A stretch of 64,000 nt of DNA, taken from JBFMFR01 sp040752025. GTDB taxonomy: Bacteria; Chloroflexota; Anaerolineae; Anaerolineales; UBA4823. Where the stretch lies: contig JBFMFR010000011.1 in NCBI GenBank assembly GCA_040752025.1, positions 66,740-130,739 of the forward strand, written 5' to 3'. The translations under genes and the position numbers were made by a program. The notes under the pieces are model-generated. The model did not search any database, had not been told where the DNA came from, and was given only the letters and a program-made list of their open reading frames with translations. Positions 16,688 to 25,500 of this stretch are shown here, piece by piece. Each line of letters starts with the position of its first letter. The stretch's first letter is position 1.

Positions 16688-18019
16688 ATGAAAACCACGC
16701 GCCCCGATTTCGAAAAAGCCCGACAGTACGCCCTGCAGCGGCTAGAAACTGAACTACCTCCCAGGCTGCTTTATCACGGCATGATGCACACCAGGGATGA
16801 CACCGTGCCAGCCGCAGAACGATTAGCTGTGCTGGAAGGGGTCGAGGGGGAGGAGCGAATTTTACTGCTCACCGCCGTCTGGTACCATGACATTGGTTTC
16901 ACGGAACAATACGAGGATCATGAATCGGCCAGTATGCGCATTGCTGCGGAGGTACTGCCTGAATTCGGTTACAGTCTGGAACAGATTGAGATCATCCGGG
17001 GCATCATTCAAGCCACGCGTATCCCCCAAAAGCCTCACACGCTCTTGGAGCAAATCATGGCAGACGCCGATCTGGACCTGCTCGGGCGGGATGACTTCTG
17101 GCAATTGAACCAGGCGCTATACAAGGAGCTGGCCGCGGTGGGAAAATCTTGCAGCACCAAGGATTGGTATCGCGGCCAACTGGCGTTCCTGCAAAGCCAC
17201 GAGTATTTCACTGCCAGCGCAAAGACTTTACGCGCGGCTGGTAAACAAGCCAATATTCGTAAGATGAAGGTACGTATGATGGAACCAAGACAGACGACCA
17301 ATGCAGCCGCCTTGTTGAGGACAGTCAGCCTTTTTGCTGAGACACCCGACGAGACCCTGGACCACCTGGCAACTTTACTGCGTCCCATCCAGGTTGAGGC
17401 AGGTAAATCCGTTTTCCAGAAAGGGGATTGCGGGGACAGCATGTATATCATCGTGGAAGGGCGCGTGCGCGTCCACGATGGCGACATGACTTTGAACTTT
17501 TTAGGCCCCTGTGACGTTTTTGGCGAAATGGCCCTGCTGGATACCGAAACACGTTCGGCCAGTGTAACCGCGGTGGAGACCACTCACCTGATGCAACTGG
17601 ATCAGGAAGCATTTCAAACGGCCCTGGCGAACTATGCCGGTGTAGCCCTGGGTGTAATCCGCGTGCTCAACCGGCGCTTGCGTGCCCGGCTCAAAGACAT
17701 GGCCCAGGATTTTGCCTACATGCAACAGATGGCGCGCATCAGCGCCTCAGCGGTAGCGCTGGAGGCCGGGCGATATGATGCACGCACGCTGGATGAAGTC
17801 TGCCAACGCCCAGACGAACTGGGCCAACTGGCGCGCGTTTTTCAACGCATGGCCGATGAAGTTATCGCCCGCGAGCAGCGGCTCAAAGAGGAAGTCATGC
17901 AATTACGCATCCAGATCGACGAGGAAAAGAAAAAGCACCAGGTAGAAGAAATCACTGAAACCGATTTCTTCAAGAGTATCCAGGAGAAAGCCAGCGAATT
18001 AAGAGCCAAGAAAAAATGA
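16688..18019 (+). CDS. HD-domain + CNB + HAMP-like coiled-coil protein
   Basis: The 443-residue protein has an N-terminal metal-dependent HD domain with H34, H67-D68 (WYHDIGF), H78 and D126/D128 (ADADLDLLG). A CNB domain covers about 212-335, with cassette FGEMALLDTETRSAS including E280 and R289. The tail, about 345-443, is a HAMP-like and charged coiled coil (DELGQLARVFQRMADEV, then a Lys/Glu-rich end). It has no membrane segment, so the HAMP-like part probably relays or docks to a partner. The stop overlaps the start of the cyclase gene (ATGA), making the cyclase the obvious partner. Likely a cyclic-nucleotide-sensing regulator or phosphodiesterase of the operon; catalysis is not proven. 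Confidence 0.82.
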   Translation: MKTTRPDFEKARQYALQRLETELPPRLLYHGMMHTRDDTVPAAERLAVLEGVEGEERILLLTAVWYHDIGFTEQYEDHESASMRIAAEVLPEFGYSLEQIEIIRGIIQATRIPQKPHTLLEQIMADADLDLLGRDDFWQLNQALYKELAAVGKSCSTKDWYRGQLAFLQSHEYFTASAKTLRAAGKQANIRKMKVRMMEPRQTTNAAALLRTVSLFAETPDETLDHLATLLRPIQVEAGKSVFQKGDCGDSMYIIVEGRVRVHDGDMTLNFLGPCDVFGEMALLDTETRSASVTAVETTHLMQLDQEAFQTALANYAGVALGVIRVLNRRLRARLKDMAQDFAYMQQMARISASAVALEAGRYDARTLDEVCQRPDELGQLARVFQRMADEVIAREQRLKEEVMQLRIQIDEEKKKHQVEEITETDFFKSIQEKASELRAKKK

Positions 18020-21000
18020 GTGAGATAAGTAAAGAAACCATTGAAATCCTGGCCAGTGTGTACATACCGGCCGATTGGCGCCAGGCAATCGCCCAGGGCC
18101 AAACGCTGCCAGAGCACACTCGCGGTGCAGCCCTCTTCGCTGATATTTCCGGGTTTTCCTCACTGACTGAGGCGCTGGTGCGCGCCATGGGCCCGCGCCG
18201 AGGAGTAGAAGAACTGCCCCAGCACCTGAACCGGGTTTACGATGCCCTGATCACCGAAATCGATCACTATGCGGGTAGTGTGATCGATTTCGCCGGCGAT
18301 TCGATCACCTGCTGGTTTGCCGATGAACAGGTTGCCAGCAGTAGTTCTCCACCAGCCCGTTTCGACTGCGGGGCCAGGCGAGCCACAGCCTGCGGGCTAT
18401 CGATGCAGCGGGTGATGCAGACGCTCGAAGCCGTACCTATCCCAGGTCAAGAACCTGTGTTTTTAGGCATCAAAGTAGCCATCGCCAGTGGCGAAGTGCG
18501 GCGCTTCGTGGTGGGCAATGCCGACATCCAGCTTATCCCCGCCCTGGCAGGCAGCACGCTGAACCGCATGGCCGCGGCGGAGCACCTCGCCAAACGCGGT
18601 GAGGTGCTGGTTGACGCGCCAACTATCGCCCAGGTAGAGGCGGCTGGCCTCACGCTCCAAGTCAGCGAGTGGCGTTCGGACGTAGAACCAAGCGATGAGC
18701 ACAGGTTTGCAGTGCTGGATACGCTGAAATGTGACCTACACACAGTGGCAGAACCAGCGCCCTGGCCTCAACGATCACCGGCTGCCCTGCGCGAAGATCA
18801 GGTTCGCCCGTGGGTGTTGCCTGCCATCTATGCACGTTTGCGAGCAGGGTTGGGCGATTTCCTGACTGAACTGCGGCCCGCTGTAGCCGTGTTCGTGCGT
18901 TTCCAGGGCATCCATTTCGACGAAGATCCAAAGGCCGGGGAAAAACTGAACGCCTACATCCGTTGGGTGCAGCAAGTGATCACCCACTACGATGGTACAC
19001 TCCTGCAGTTGACCATTGGGGACAAGGGCAGCTACCTGTACGCTACCTTTGGTGCGCCGGCCGGGCATGAAGATGATGCGCAAAGAGCCTTGAACGCAGC
19101 CTTGGAAATCCGCCAGGCAAGACCCGAATTGGATTTCATTCTGCCAGTGCAAATTGGGATCAGCCGGGGCACGATGCGTACCGGCACGTATGGGGGCCGT
19201 ACACGACGCACCTATGGAGTCTTGGGCGACCAGGTGATCCTGGCAGCACGGTTGATGCAATACGCCCAGCCCGGTGAAGTGATTGTCAACCAAATTTTGA
19301 AAAAATCCCTGGGTGAAGCATTTACCTGGGATCGGCCTGAAGAGATCCGGGTGAAGGGCAAACAGGCCAGTGTGGCTATCGTCCGGCTGGGCGAGCGGAT
19401 CGAACCCGGCGCACCCGTAGAATCAGCTAACCAAAAGGCGGCGGCTGGCCCTCTGGTGGGCCGCCTGGCCGAATTTGGGCGTCTAAAGGATGCTTTGGAA
19501 AAACTGCAAACGGGGCAAAGCCGGGTACTGATCATCCAGGGGCAAGCCGGTATTGGTAAGTCGCGCCTGGTCAGGGAGTTGCTCGACCTGGGCAATGGAG
19601 ACAATTTAACCATCTTGCAGGGCGCCGGGCAGAGCATCGAACAGCACAGCCCGTATCGCGCCTGGCGCGATATCTTCAAAGCCTACTTCAACCTGGGGAA
19701 CGGGAAGCACCGAGGGAATCCTGGCGTTCAAGCCGCTGCCCAAGCCAGTACAGACCCGGAGAAGATCAACCTGTTGCGCAAGACCGTGCGACAGTATGCC
19801 CCGGAGCGTCTCGAACACCTGCCTTTGCTGAACGACTTGCTAAACCTGGGCATCCCCGATAACAACCAGACCCTGACAATGGATGCCGCCCAACGCCAGC
19901 AGGCGCTGCTGGCGCTGCTGTTAGCTCTGATCCAGGGCAGAGCCAAACAAAACCCCGTATTGCTGGTTTTCGAAGATGCACAATGGTTAGACAGCCTGTC
20001 CTGGACCTTGATCCAACGCCTGGCGCAGCGATCTACCCCTGATTCCCGCCTGTTGATGCTGCTGGTGACGCGCCCTCTGGATGATGATGCCTCCCTGCGG
20101 GAAGCCAGTTCGGGGCTGCGCAGCCTGCCAGGTACAGAAATATTCAACCTGCCCCCGTTGAGCGGGGAAGAAATCGTAGCGATCACCGCGGCTCGCCTGG
20201 ATCTGCCAGTAGCAGCGCTGCCGCCCGTGATTGCCAGCCTGGTGCGCCAGCGGGCCGAAGGCAACCCATTCTATGCCGAGCAACTGGTGCTGACCTTGCT
20301 GGAGCAAGGGCTGATCCAGGTGTTGAGCGAGGCGGAGCCTGTCCGCTGCGAAGTCTGCGAAGACCGGGCTGCACTGGAAGCAGCCTTGCCAGATACCATC
20401 CAGGGCCTGATCTTGTCGCGCATCGACCGCCTGCCCCTGGAACGGCAGTTAGTGCTCAAAGTGGCCGCAGTGATCGGCCGCAGCTTTGCTTATAACCCGC
20501 TCAGCCACACCCTCAAACAACACGCCCCCATCTCCGAGGCAGCTCTCAACGCCCACCTGGGAGCGCTGGACGCGCGCGAACTGGTCTGGCTGGAGATCCC
20601 CGAGCCAGACCTGACTTATATCTTCAAACATCTGACCGTACAGGAGATCGCCTACCAAACGATGGCCTACGCCCAGCGCCGCCAGATTCACCGGGAGGTG
20701 GCGCGTTGGTACGAAAGCGCCTATACAGCCGACCTATCGCCGGTCTATGCACTGCTGGCCCACCATTGGAGCCAGGCTGAAGACACCTCGAAAGCCGTGC
20801 ACTACCTGCTCCTGGCCGGGGACGAAGCCCGGCGGCTGTACGCCCTGCCAGAGGCGATCCAGTTTTACCAGCGCGCCCTGGCCTTTCTGAGAGCAAGCGA
20901 ACAGTACGAACACAGCGCTCGCACGCTGATGAAATTGGGGCTGACTTATCACCTGGCTTTCAATTACCGGGAAGCCCGGCAGGCTTACGAGGAAGGGTTT

Positions 21001-22581
21001 ACCCTCTGGCAGCAAGCGGCCCAGGCCCGTCCAGAGCAGGCCGCCTATTCACCCGCGCAACGCCCGCTGCGCGCCGATTGCCCCTACCTGCCAATGACCC
21101 TGGATCCCGGCATGGCCGACGATATCGATACAGTCAGCGTGATCGACCAGTTGTTCTGCGGCCTGGTGGACCTGGAAGCCGGGTTGGATATCATCCCGGA
21201 CGTGGCGCAAAGCTGGGAGATCCTGGAGGAGGGCAGGAAATATATCTTCCACCTGCGGGAGCAGGCCCGCTGGAGCGATGGCCAGGCGGTGACAGCCTCC
21301 GATTTCGAATATGCCTGGAAGCGCGTGCTAAACCCAGACAGCGGTTCGTTGGTGGCCCAGGCCCTATACGACATCAAGGGGGCGCGCGCTTATTCGCAAA
21401 GGAAGAACGAGGATGCCAACAGCGTGGGCGTGCAAGCGGTGGATGAGCACACCCTGGTGGTCGAGCTCGAACAACCGACCAGCTATTTTCTCTATCTTCT
21501 GGCCTTCAGCGCCAGTTATCCCATCCCCCGCCACGTCGTTGAGGCTCACGGCGAGGCCTGGACGCAGCCCGAGCACCTGGTCACCAACGGGCCCTTCTAC
21601 CTGGAATCCTGGGAGCAAAGCAGTGACCAGGAAGGGGTACTGGCGCTGAAACGCAATCCCAACTATCACGGGCGCTTCAGTGGCAACGTGCAGCGCGTCG
21701 AACTGGTGGCCCATCCTGAAGAAGGTCAACGCCTGAGCGCCTACGAAAGCGGCGAACTGGACTTGCTCTCTTTCCGCAACCTGACCGGTGACCGCGACCA
21801 GGTACGCCAGCGCCACAGCGGCGAATACCTGTCGGCGCCTTTCCTGGCTACCACTTACCTGGCCTTTGATGCCACTCGCCCACCTTTCGATGACGAGCGC
21901 CTGCGCCAGGCTTTCGCCCAGGCAATCGACAAAGAGTTACACGCCGATATCCAGCTCAAAGGCTTTGCCTTCCCGGCCACAGGTGGTTTCCTGCCGCCAG
22001 GCATGCCCGGGCACACCCCCAACAGCGGCCTGCCTTTCGATTCTGACGAGGCGCGCAGGTTGTTGGCGGAAAGCGCAATGGGCCGCGCAGGAGCGCTTCA
22101 ACAAAATTTTCCTGCAATCGAATTTCTGGCCGGCCCCGGCCAGGAATCCATCACTGCCTTCATCACAGCGCAATGGCAGGAGCACCTCGGCCTGGATGTG
22201 CGAGCACAAATCCTGGATTGGGAAGCCTTCATGCAGTGCCTGGATGGCGACATGCCGCACATATTCCTGAATATCTGGGTCAATGATTACCCCGACCCTG
22301 ATAACTTCCTGCGCGCCAGTAATGCCATCCATTGGATTCGCTGGCAGAATCCGGATTACCAGAACCTGGTGGAAGCAGCACGGCGAACCAGCGATCAGAA
22401 CGAACGCCTGGAGATGTACCGCCAGGCCGACCAGATCTTGATGAAGGCAGCCATGGTTGTCCCCTTTAATTATTGGCGCACGCATTTACTGATCAAACCC
22501 TGTGTCAAAAAGTTGCCCACCTCCGCCATCAAATGGTGGTACTGGAAAGATGTTGTCCTTGAACAGGAGGATGCGAAATGA
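18016..22581 (+). CDS. Multidomain class III nucleotide cyclase with AAA, TPR-like and solute-binding domains
   Basis: This 1521-residue protein has no signal peptide, so all parts should be cytosolic. Residues about 35-215 form one class III cyclase domain with metal ligands D43 (FADISGF) and D95 (DFAGDS). Residues about 285-460 form a second, divergent cyclase domain (LTIGDKGSYLYATFGAP), giving an intramolecular pseudodimer. From about 475 comes an AAA/STAND-type ATPase with Walker A QGQAGIGKS and Walker B LLVFEDAQWLDS, then TPR-like helices at about 900-1000. Residues about 1020-1500 are a family-5 oligopeptide/solute-binding domain (DYPDPDNF near the end). Likely a ligand-gated producer of a cyclic nucleotide for the CNB proteins beside it. 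Both ends overlap neighbouring genes by four bases. Confidence 0.87.
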   Translation: MSEISKETIEILASVYIPADWRQAIAQGQTLPEHTRGAALFADISGFSSLTEALVRAMGPRRGVEELPQHLNRVYDALITEIDHYAGSVIDFAGDSITCWFADEQVASSSSPPARFDCGARRATACGLSMQRVMQTLEAVPIPGQEPVFLGIKVAIASGEVRRFVVGNADIQLIPALAGSTLNRMAAAEHLAKRGEVLVDAPTIAQVEAAGLTLQVSEWRSDVEPSDEHRFAVLDTLKCDLHTVAEPAPWPQRSPAALREDQVRPWVLPAIYARLRAGLGDFLTELRPAVAVFVRFQGIHFDEDPKAGEKLNAYIRWVQQVITHYDGTLLQLTIGDKGSYLYATFGAPAGHEDDAQRALNAALEIRQARPELDFILPVQIGISRGTMRTGTYGGRTRRTYGVLGDQVILAARLMQYAQPGEVIVNQILKKSLGEAFTWDRPEEIRVKGKQASVAIVRLGERIEPGAPVESANQKAAAGPLVGRLAEFGRLKDALEKLQTGQSRVLIIQGQAGIGKSRLVRELLDLGNGDNLTILQGAGQSIEQHSPYRAWRDIFKAYFNLGNGKHRGNPGVQAAAQASTDPEKINLLRKTVRQYAPERLEHLPLLNDLLNLGIPDNNQTLTMDAAQRQQALLALLLALIQGRAKQNPVLLVFEDAQWLDSLSWTLIQRLAQRSTPDSRLLMLLVTRPLDDDASLREASSGLRSLPGTEIFNLPPLSGEEIVAITAARLDLPVAALPPVIASLVRQRAEGNPFYAEQLVLTLLEQGLIQVLSEAEPVRCEVCEDRAALEAALPDTIQGLILSRIDRLPLERQLVLKVAAVIGRSFAYNPLSHTLKQHAPISEAALNAHLGALDARELVWLEIPEPDLTYIFKHLTVQEIAYQTMAYAQRRQIHREVARWYESAYTADLSPVYALLAHHWSQAEDTSKAVHYLLLAGDEARRLYALPEAIQFYQRALAFLRASEQYEHSARTLMKLGLTYHLAFNYREARQAYEEGFTLWQQAAQARPEQAAYSPAQRPLRADCPYLPMTLDPGMADDIDTVSVIDQLFCGLVDLEAGLDIIPDVAQSWEILEEGRKYIFHLREQARWSDGQAVTASDFEYAWKRVLNPDSGSLVAQALYDIKGARAYSQRKNEDANSVGVQAVDEHTLVVELEQPTSYFLYLLAFSASYPIPRHVVEAHGEAWTQPEHLVTNGPFYLESWEQSSDQEGVLALKRNPNYHGRFSGNVQRVELVAHPEEGQRLSAYESGELDLLSFRNLTGDRDQVRQRHSGEYLSAPFLATTYLAFDATRPPFDDERLRQAFAQAIDKELHADIQLKGFAFPATGGFLPPGMPGHTPNSGLPFDSDEARRLLAESAMGRAGALQQNFPAIEFLAGPGQESITAFITAQWQEHLGLDVRAQILDWEAFMQCLDGDMPHIFLNIWVNDYPDPDNFLRASNAIHWIRWQNPDYQNLVEAARRTSDQNERLEMYRQADQILMKAAMVVPFNYWRTHLLIKPCVKKLPTSAIKWWYWKDVVLEQEDAK

Positions 22582-25500
22582 ACACAAATAGAGTCCGTCA
22601 TACCTTGCAAAATCTCGTTATTCCTCTGGCTGGGGGTATTTTGCTGGCTGCCCTGGTACTTTTCGGGGCGCACTCCTCCGCCACAGCCACGGCTGAAGCG
22701 ATAATGGATGAGACGGTGCGAACATCGCTACAACCCGCATCGCTCAACGCCAGCCTGCCCCAGGGCTTATCGCCATTGCCGACTTCATTTACCACAGATC
22801 TCGATGTTACCAACGCGGTCGCCTGGGGAGATATGGACGGCGATGGCGATCTCGATCTTGCAATCGGCAATGGCAACGTCTGCGATCCAGGCTGCCACGG
22901 GACTGCTAACAAAGTCTATCTAAACGAAGGTGGTGTAATCGCCTCTACTGCCGCCTGGACCTCTAACCAGAAGGATGATACCAAGAGCCTGGTATGGGCC
23001 GATATCGACGCGGATGGTGATCTGGATCTGGTTGTAGGCAGTACGTCCCAGGGAGCGCTGTTCTACCCGCCCAGGGTTTACCGCAATGATAACGGAATGC
23101 TGACAAAAAACGCCGTATGGAGCTCCAGTGTGTCAGCCGCTTCCAGCATCGCCCTGGGAGACATGACCGGAGATGGGTATCCAGAGCTGGCCGCGGGATG
23201 CCAGATCTTCATAAACGTTGGCGGGACTCTCAACAATAGTCCCAGCGCTTGGACCCCTACGGATGGCTGCGGAGGCATGAGCGTCGCCTGGGGCGATATG
23301 AACGGCGACGGGTTGCTAGACCTGGCAGTTAGCGGGCGCGGCACCGATATCAAAGTATATTTGAATCTGGGCGGAACGCTGGAGACTGCTTCAACCTGGA
23401 CTTCCACGGATGGAGGCGCCTGGAGCATCGCCTGGGCAGACGTTGACCAGGACGGCGACCTGGACCTGGCCGCCGGTAACAATGCGGTTTCCGTGGGAGT
23501 GAACAAGCTCTATCTCAACAATGGTACCACATTGAGCACCAGCTCCGATTGGACCTCCGGTGAGGCCGCCTGGGGAGCCCGCAGCGTTGCCTGGGGCGAT
23601 GCGGATGGCGATGGCGACCTGGACCTGGCTGCCGGAGGCAAATCATCACCCAAGATCTACATCAACACTGGCGGGACTTTAGAAAGCACACCTTCCTGGT
23701 CTGCCACAGACCAGGGCGAGGTCGCCAGCCTGGCCTGGGCGGACATCGACGGCGACGGCGACCTGGACCTGGCTGCCGGTAACAGCAGCAACAACCGGCT
23801 TTACCTGAACAAAGGCGGCCAGCTTCTGCAATCCAGCGCCGGTTGGACCTCGAGCGATACGATCAACATCGGGCACAGTGTTGCCTGGGGGGACATGAAT
23901 GGCGACGGCCTCCTGGACCTGGCTCTGGGAGGCGCTTACCAGAACAGGGTCTATCTGAACACCGGCAGCCGCTTGCAAGCAAACGCGGCCTGGAGCTCGA
24001 CCTATGGACTCGACCGCAACACGCACAGCCTGGCCTGGGGGGATGTGGATGGCGATGGCGATCTAGACCTGGCTGCTGGCGATGGGCCCATCCTACAAGG
24101 TTCTCCACCCGCATGGATTGGCGGCCAGAACCACCTGTATATCAATCAGAACGGCAGCTTGCAGGCCGGCCCGTCCTGGACCTCCAGCGATACCGCCACG
24201 ACTTACAGTGTTGCCTGGGGGGATGTGGATGGCGATGGCGACCTCGATTTAGCTGCAGGCAATGGGCCGCGCCTAATCTATGGTTTACCGTCCGTCCCCG
24301 ATCATAACCGGGTCTATCTCAACGTAAATGGGACCCTCCAAACCAGCGCAGCCTGGAACTCGGCGGATACAGACGACACCGAAAGCGTGGCGTGGGGCGA
24401 CGTGGATGGCGACGGCGACCTCGACCTGGCAGCAGGGAACTGGTTTGGACCTAACAAGGTTTACCTGAATAAGGGCGGTGTTCTGCAAACCAGCGCCTCC
24501 TGGGCTTCGAATGATGCTGACTACACCCAGGCCATCGCCTGGGGCGATATTGACAACGACGGCGATCTCGACCTGGTTGCCGGCAATTTTTGGGGGCCGC
24601 TCAAGATTTACTTCAATCACGGTGGCACCTTGGAGCATGTTGCCTCTTGGGTCTCTTACGACTATAACGCCGCCCGCTCCATTGCCCTGGGCGATGTGGA
24701 TGGCGACGGCGACCTGGACCTGGCCTGCGGTAGTTCGAACGATGATTCCAACGCCGTTTACATCAACGAAGGCGGAGAGATGCAGCGCACTGCCGCCTGG
24801 AGATCGACTGACACCACTGAAACTTACGGCGTGGCCTGGGGCGATGTGAACGGCGATGGCCTGCTCGACCTGGCTGCCAATAATTCCGGCAGGGCTAAAG
24901 TCTACCTGGCTCTCCGCCCGGCCTACCCGCCATACCCCGGGCAGGCCCAGACAGTTTTCACCGAACTCTACGGGGGCCCTGTTCAAACTTTCAGTAACCT
25001 CGTCACCGCTCTGGCGCCAGCCAACTTCTATGCTTCACCCGCCATACACCAATCTGCCACGATTCCCATATCGTACACGCTCTCTCACCCTGCCGGAGAA
25101 GAGATCAGGCAGGTGCAGGCATTCTATTCCCCCGATGGCGGCGGGCGCTGGCTGCCGGCTGTAGCCACTTCTACAACGATCACAACCAATTTACCTACGG
25201 CCCTGGGACCGGTCACACATACGCACCAAATTTATTATTGGGACGTTTTCCGCAGCAGTTTCTTCGGTCAAAGCGACAACGTTGTTTTTCGCATCTCAGC
25301 CCTGCCAAGTCCCAAGCCGGTCCCCAACAGCGCAGTCAACCCCTTCCAATGGCCTTTCACTTCAAGCCAGAGCTATCCATTCCGGGTGCGCGGCACACAG
25401 GTGCGGGTGATTTCCGATACCCTGCCCGTTGAAGGCGCCCTGGTAATGCGCATTCCGAGTGGGCAGAGTGTTGGTGGAACCCCTCTGTCAGACCCGGCGG

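Noticed and set aside
22790..24910. Regularly spaced repeats that could suggest a CRISPR array or tandem satellite
   Set aside because: The repeats are FG-GAP protein repeats of varied DNA sequence, continuous in one reading frame, without unique spacers.
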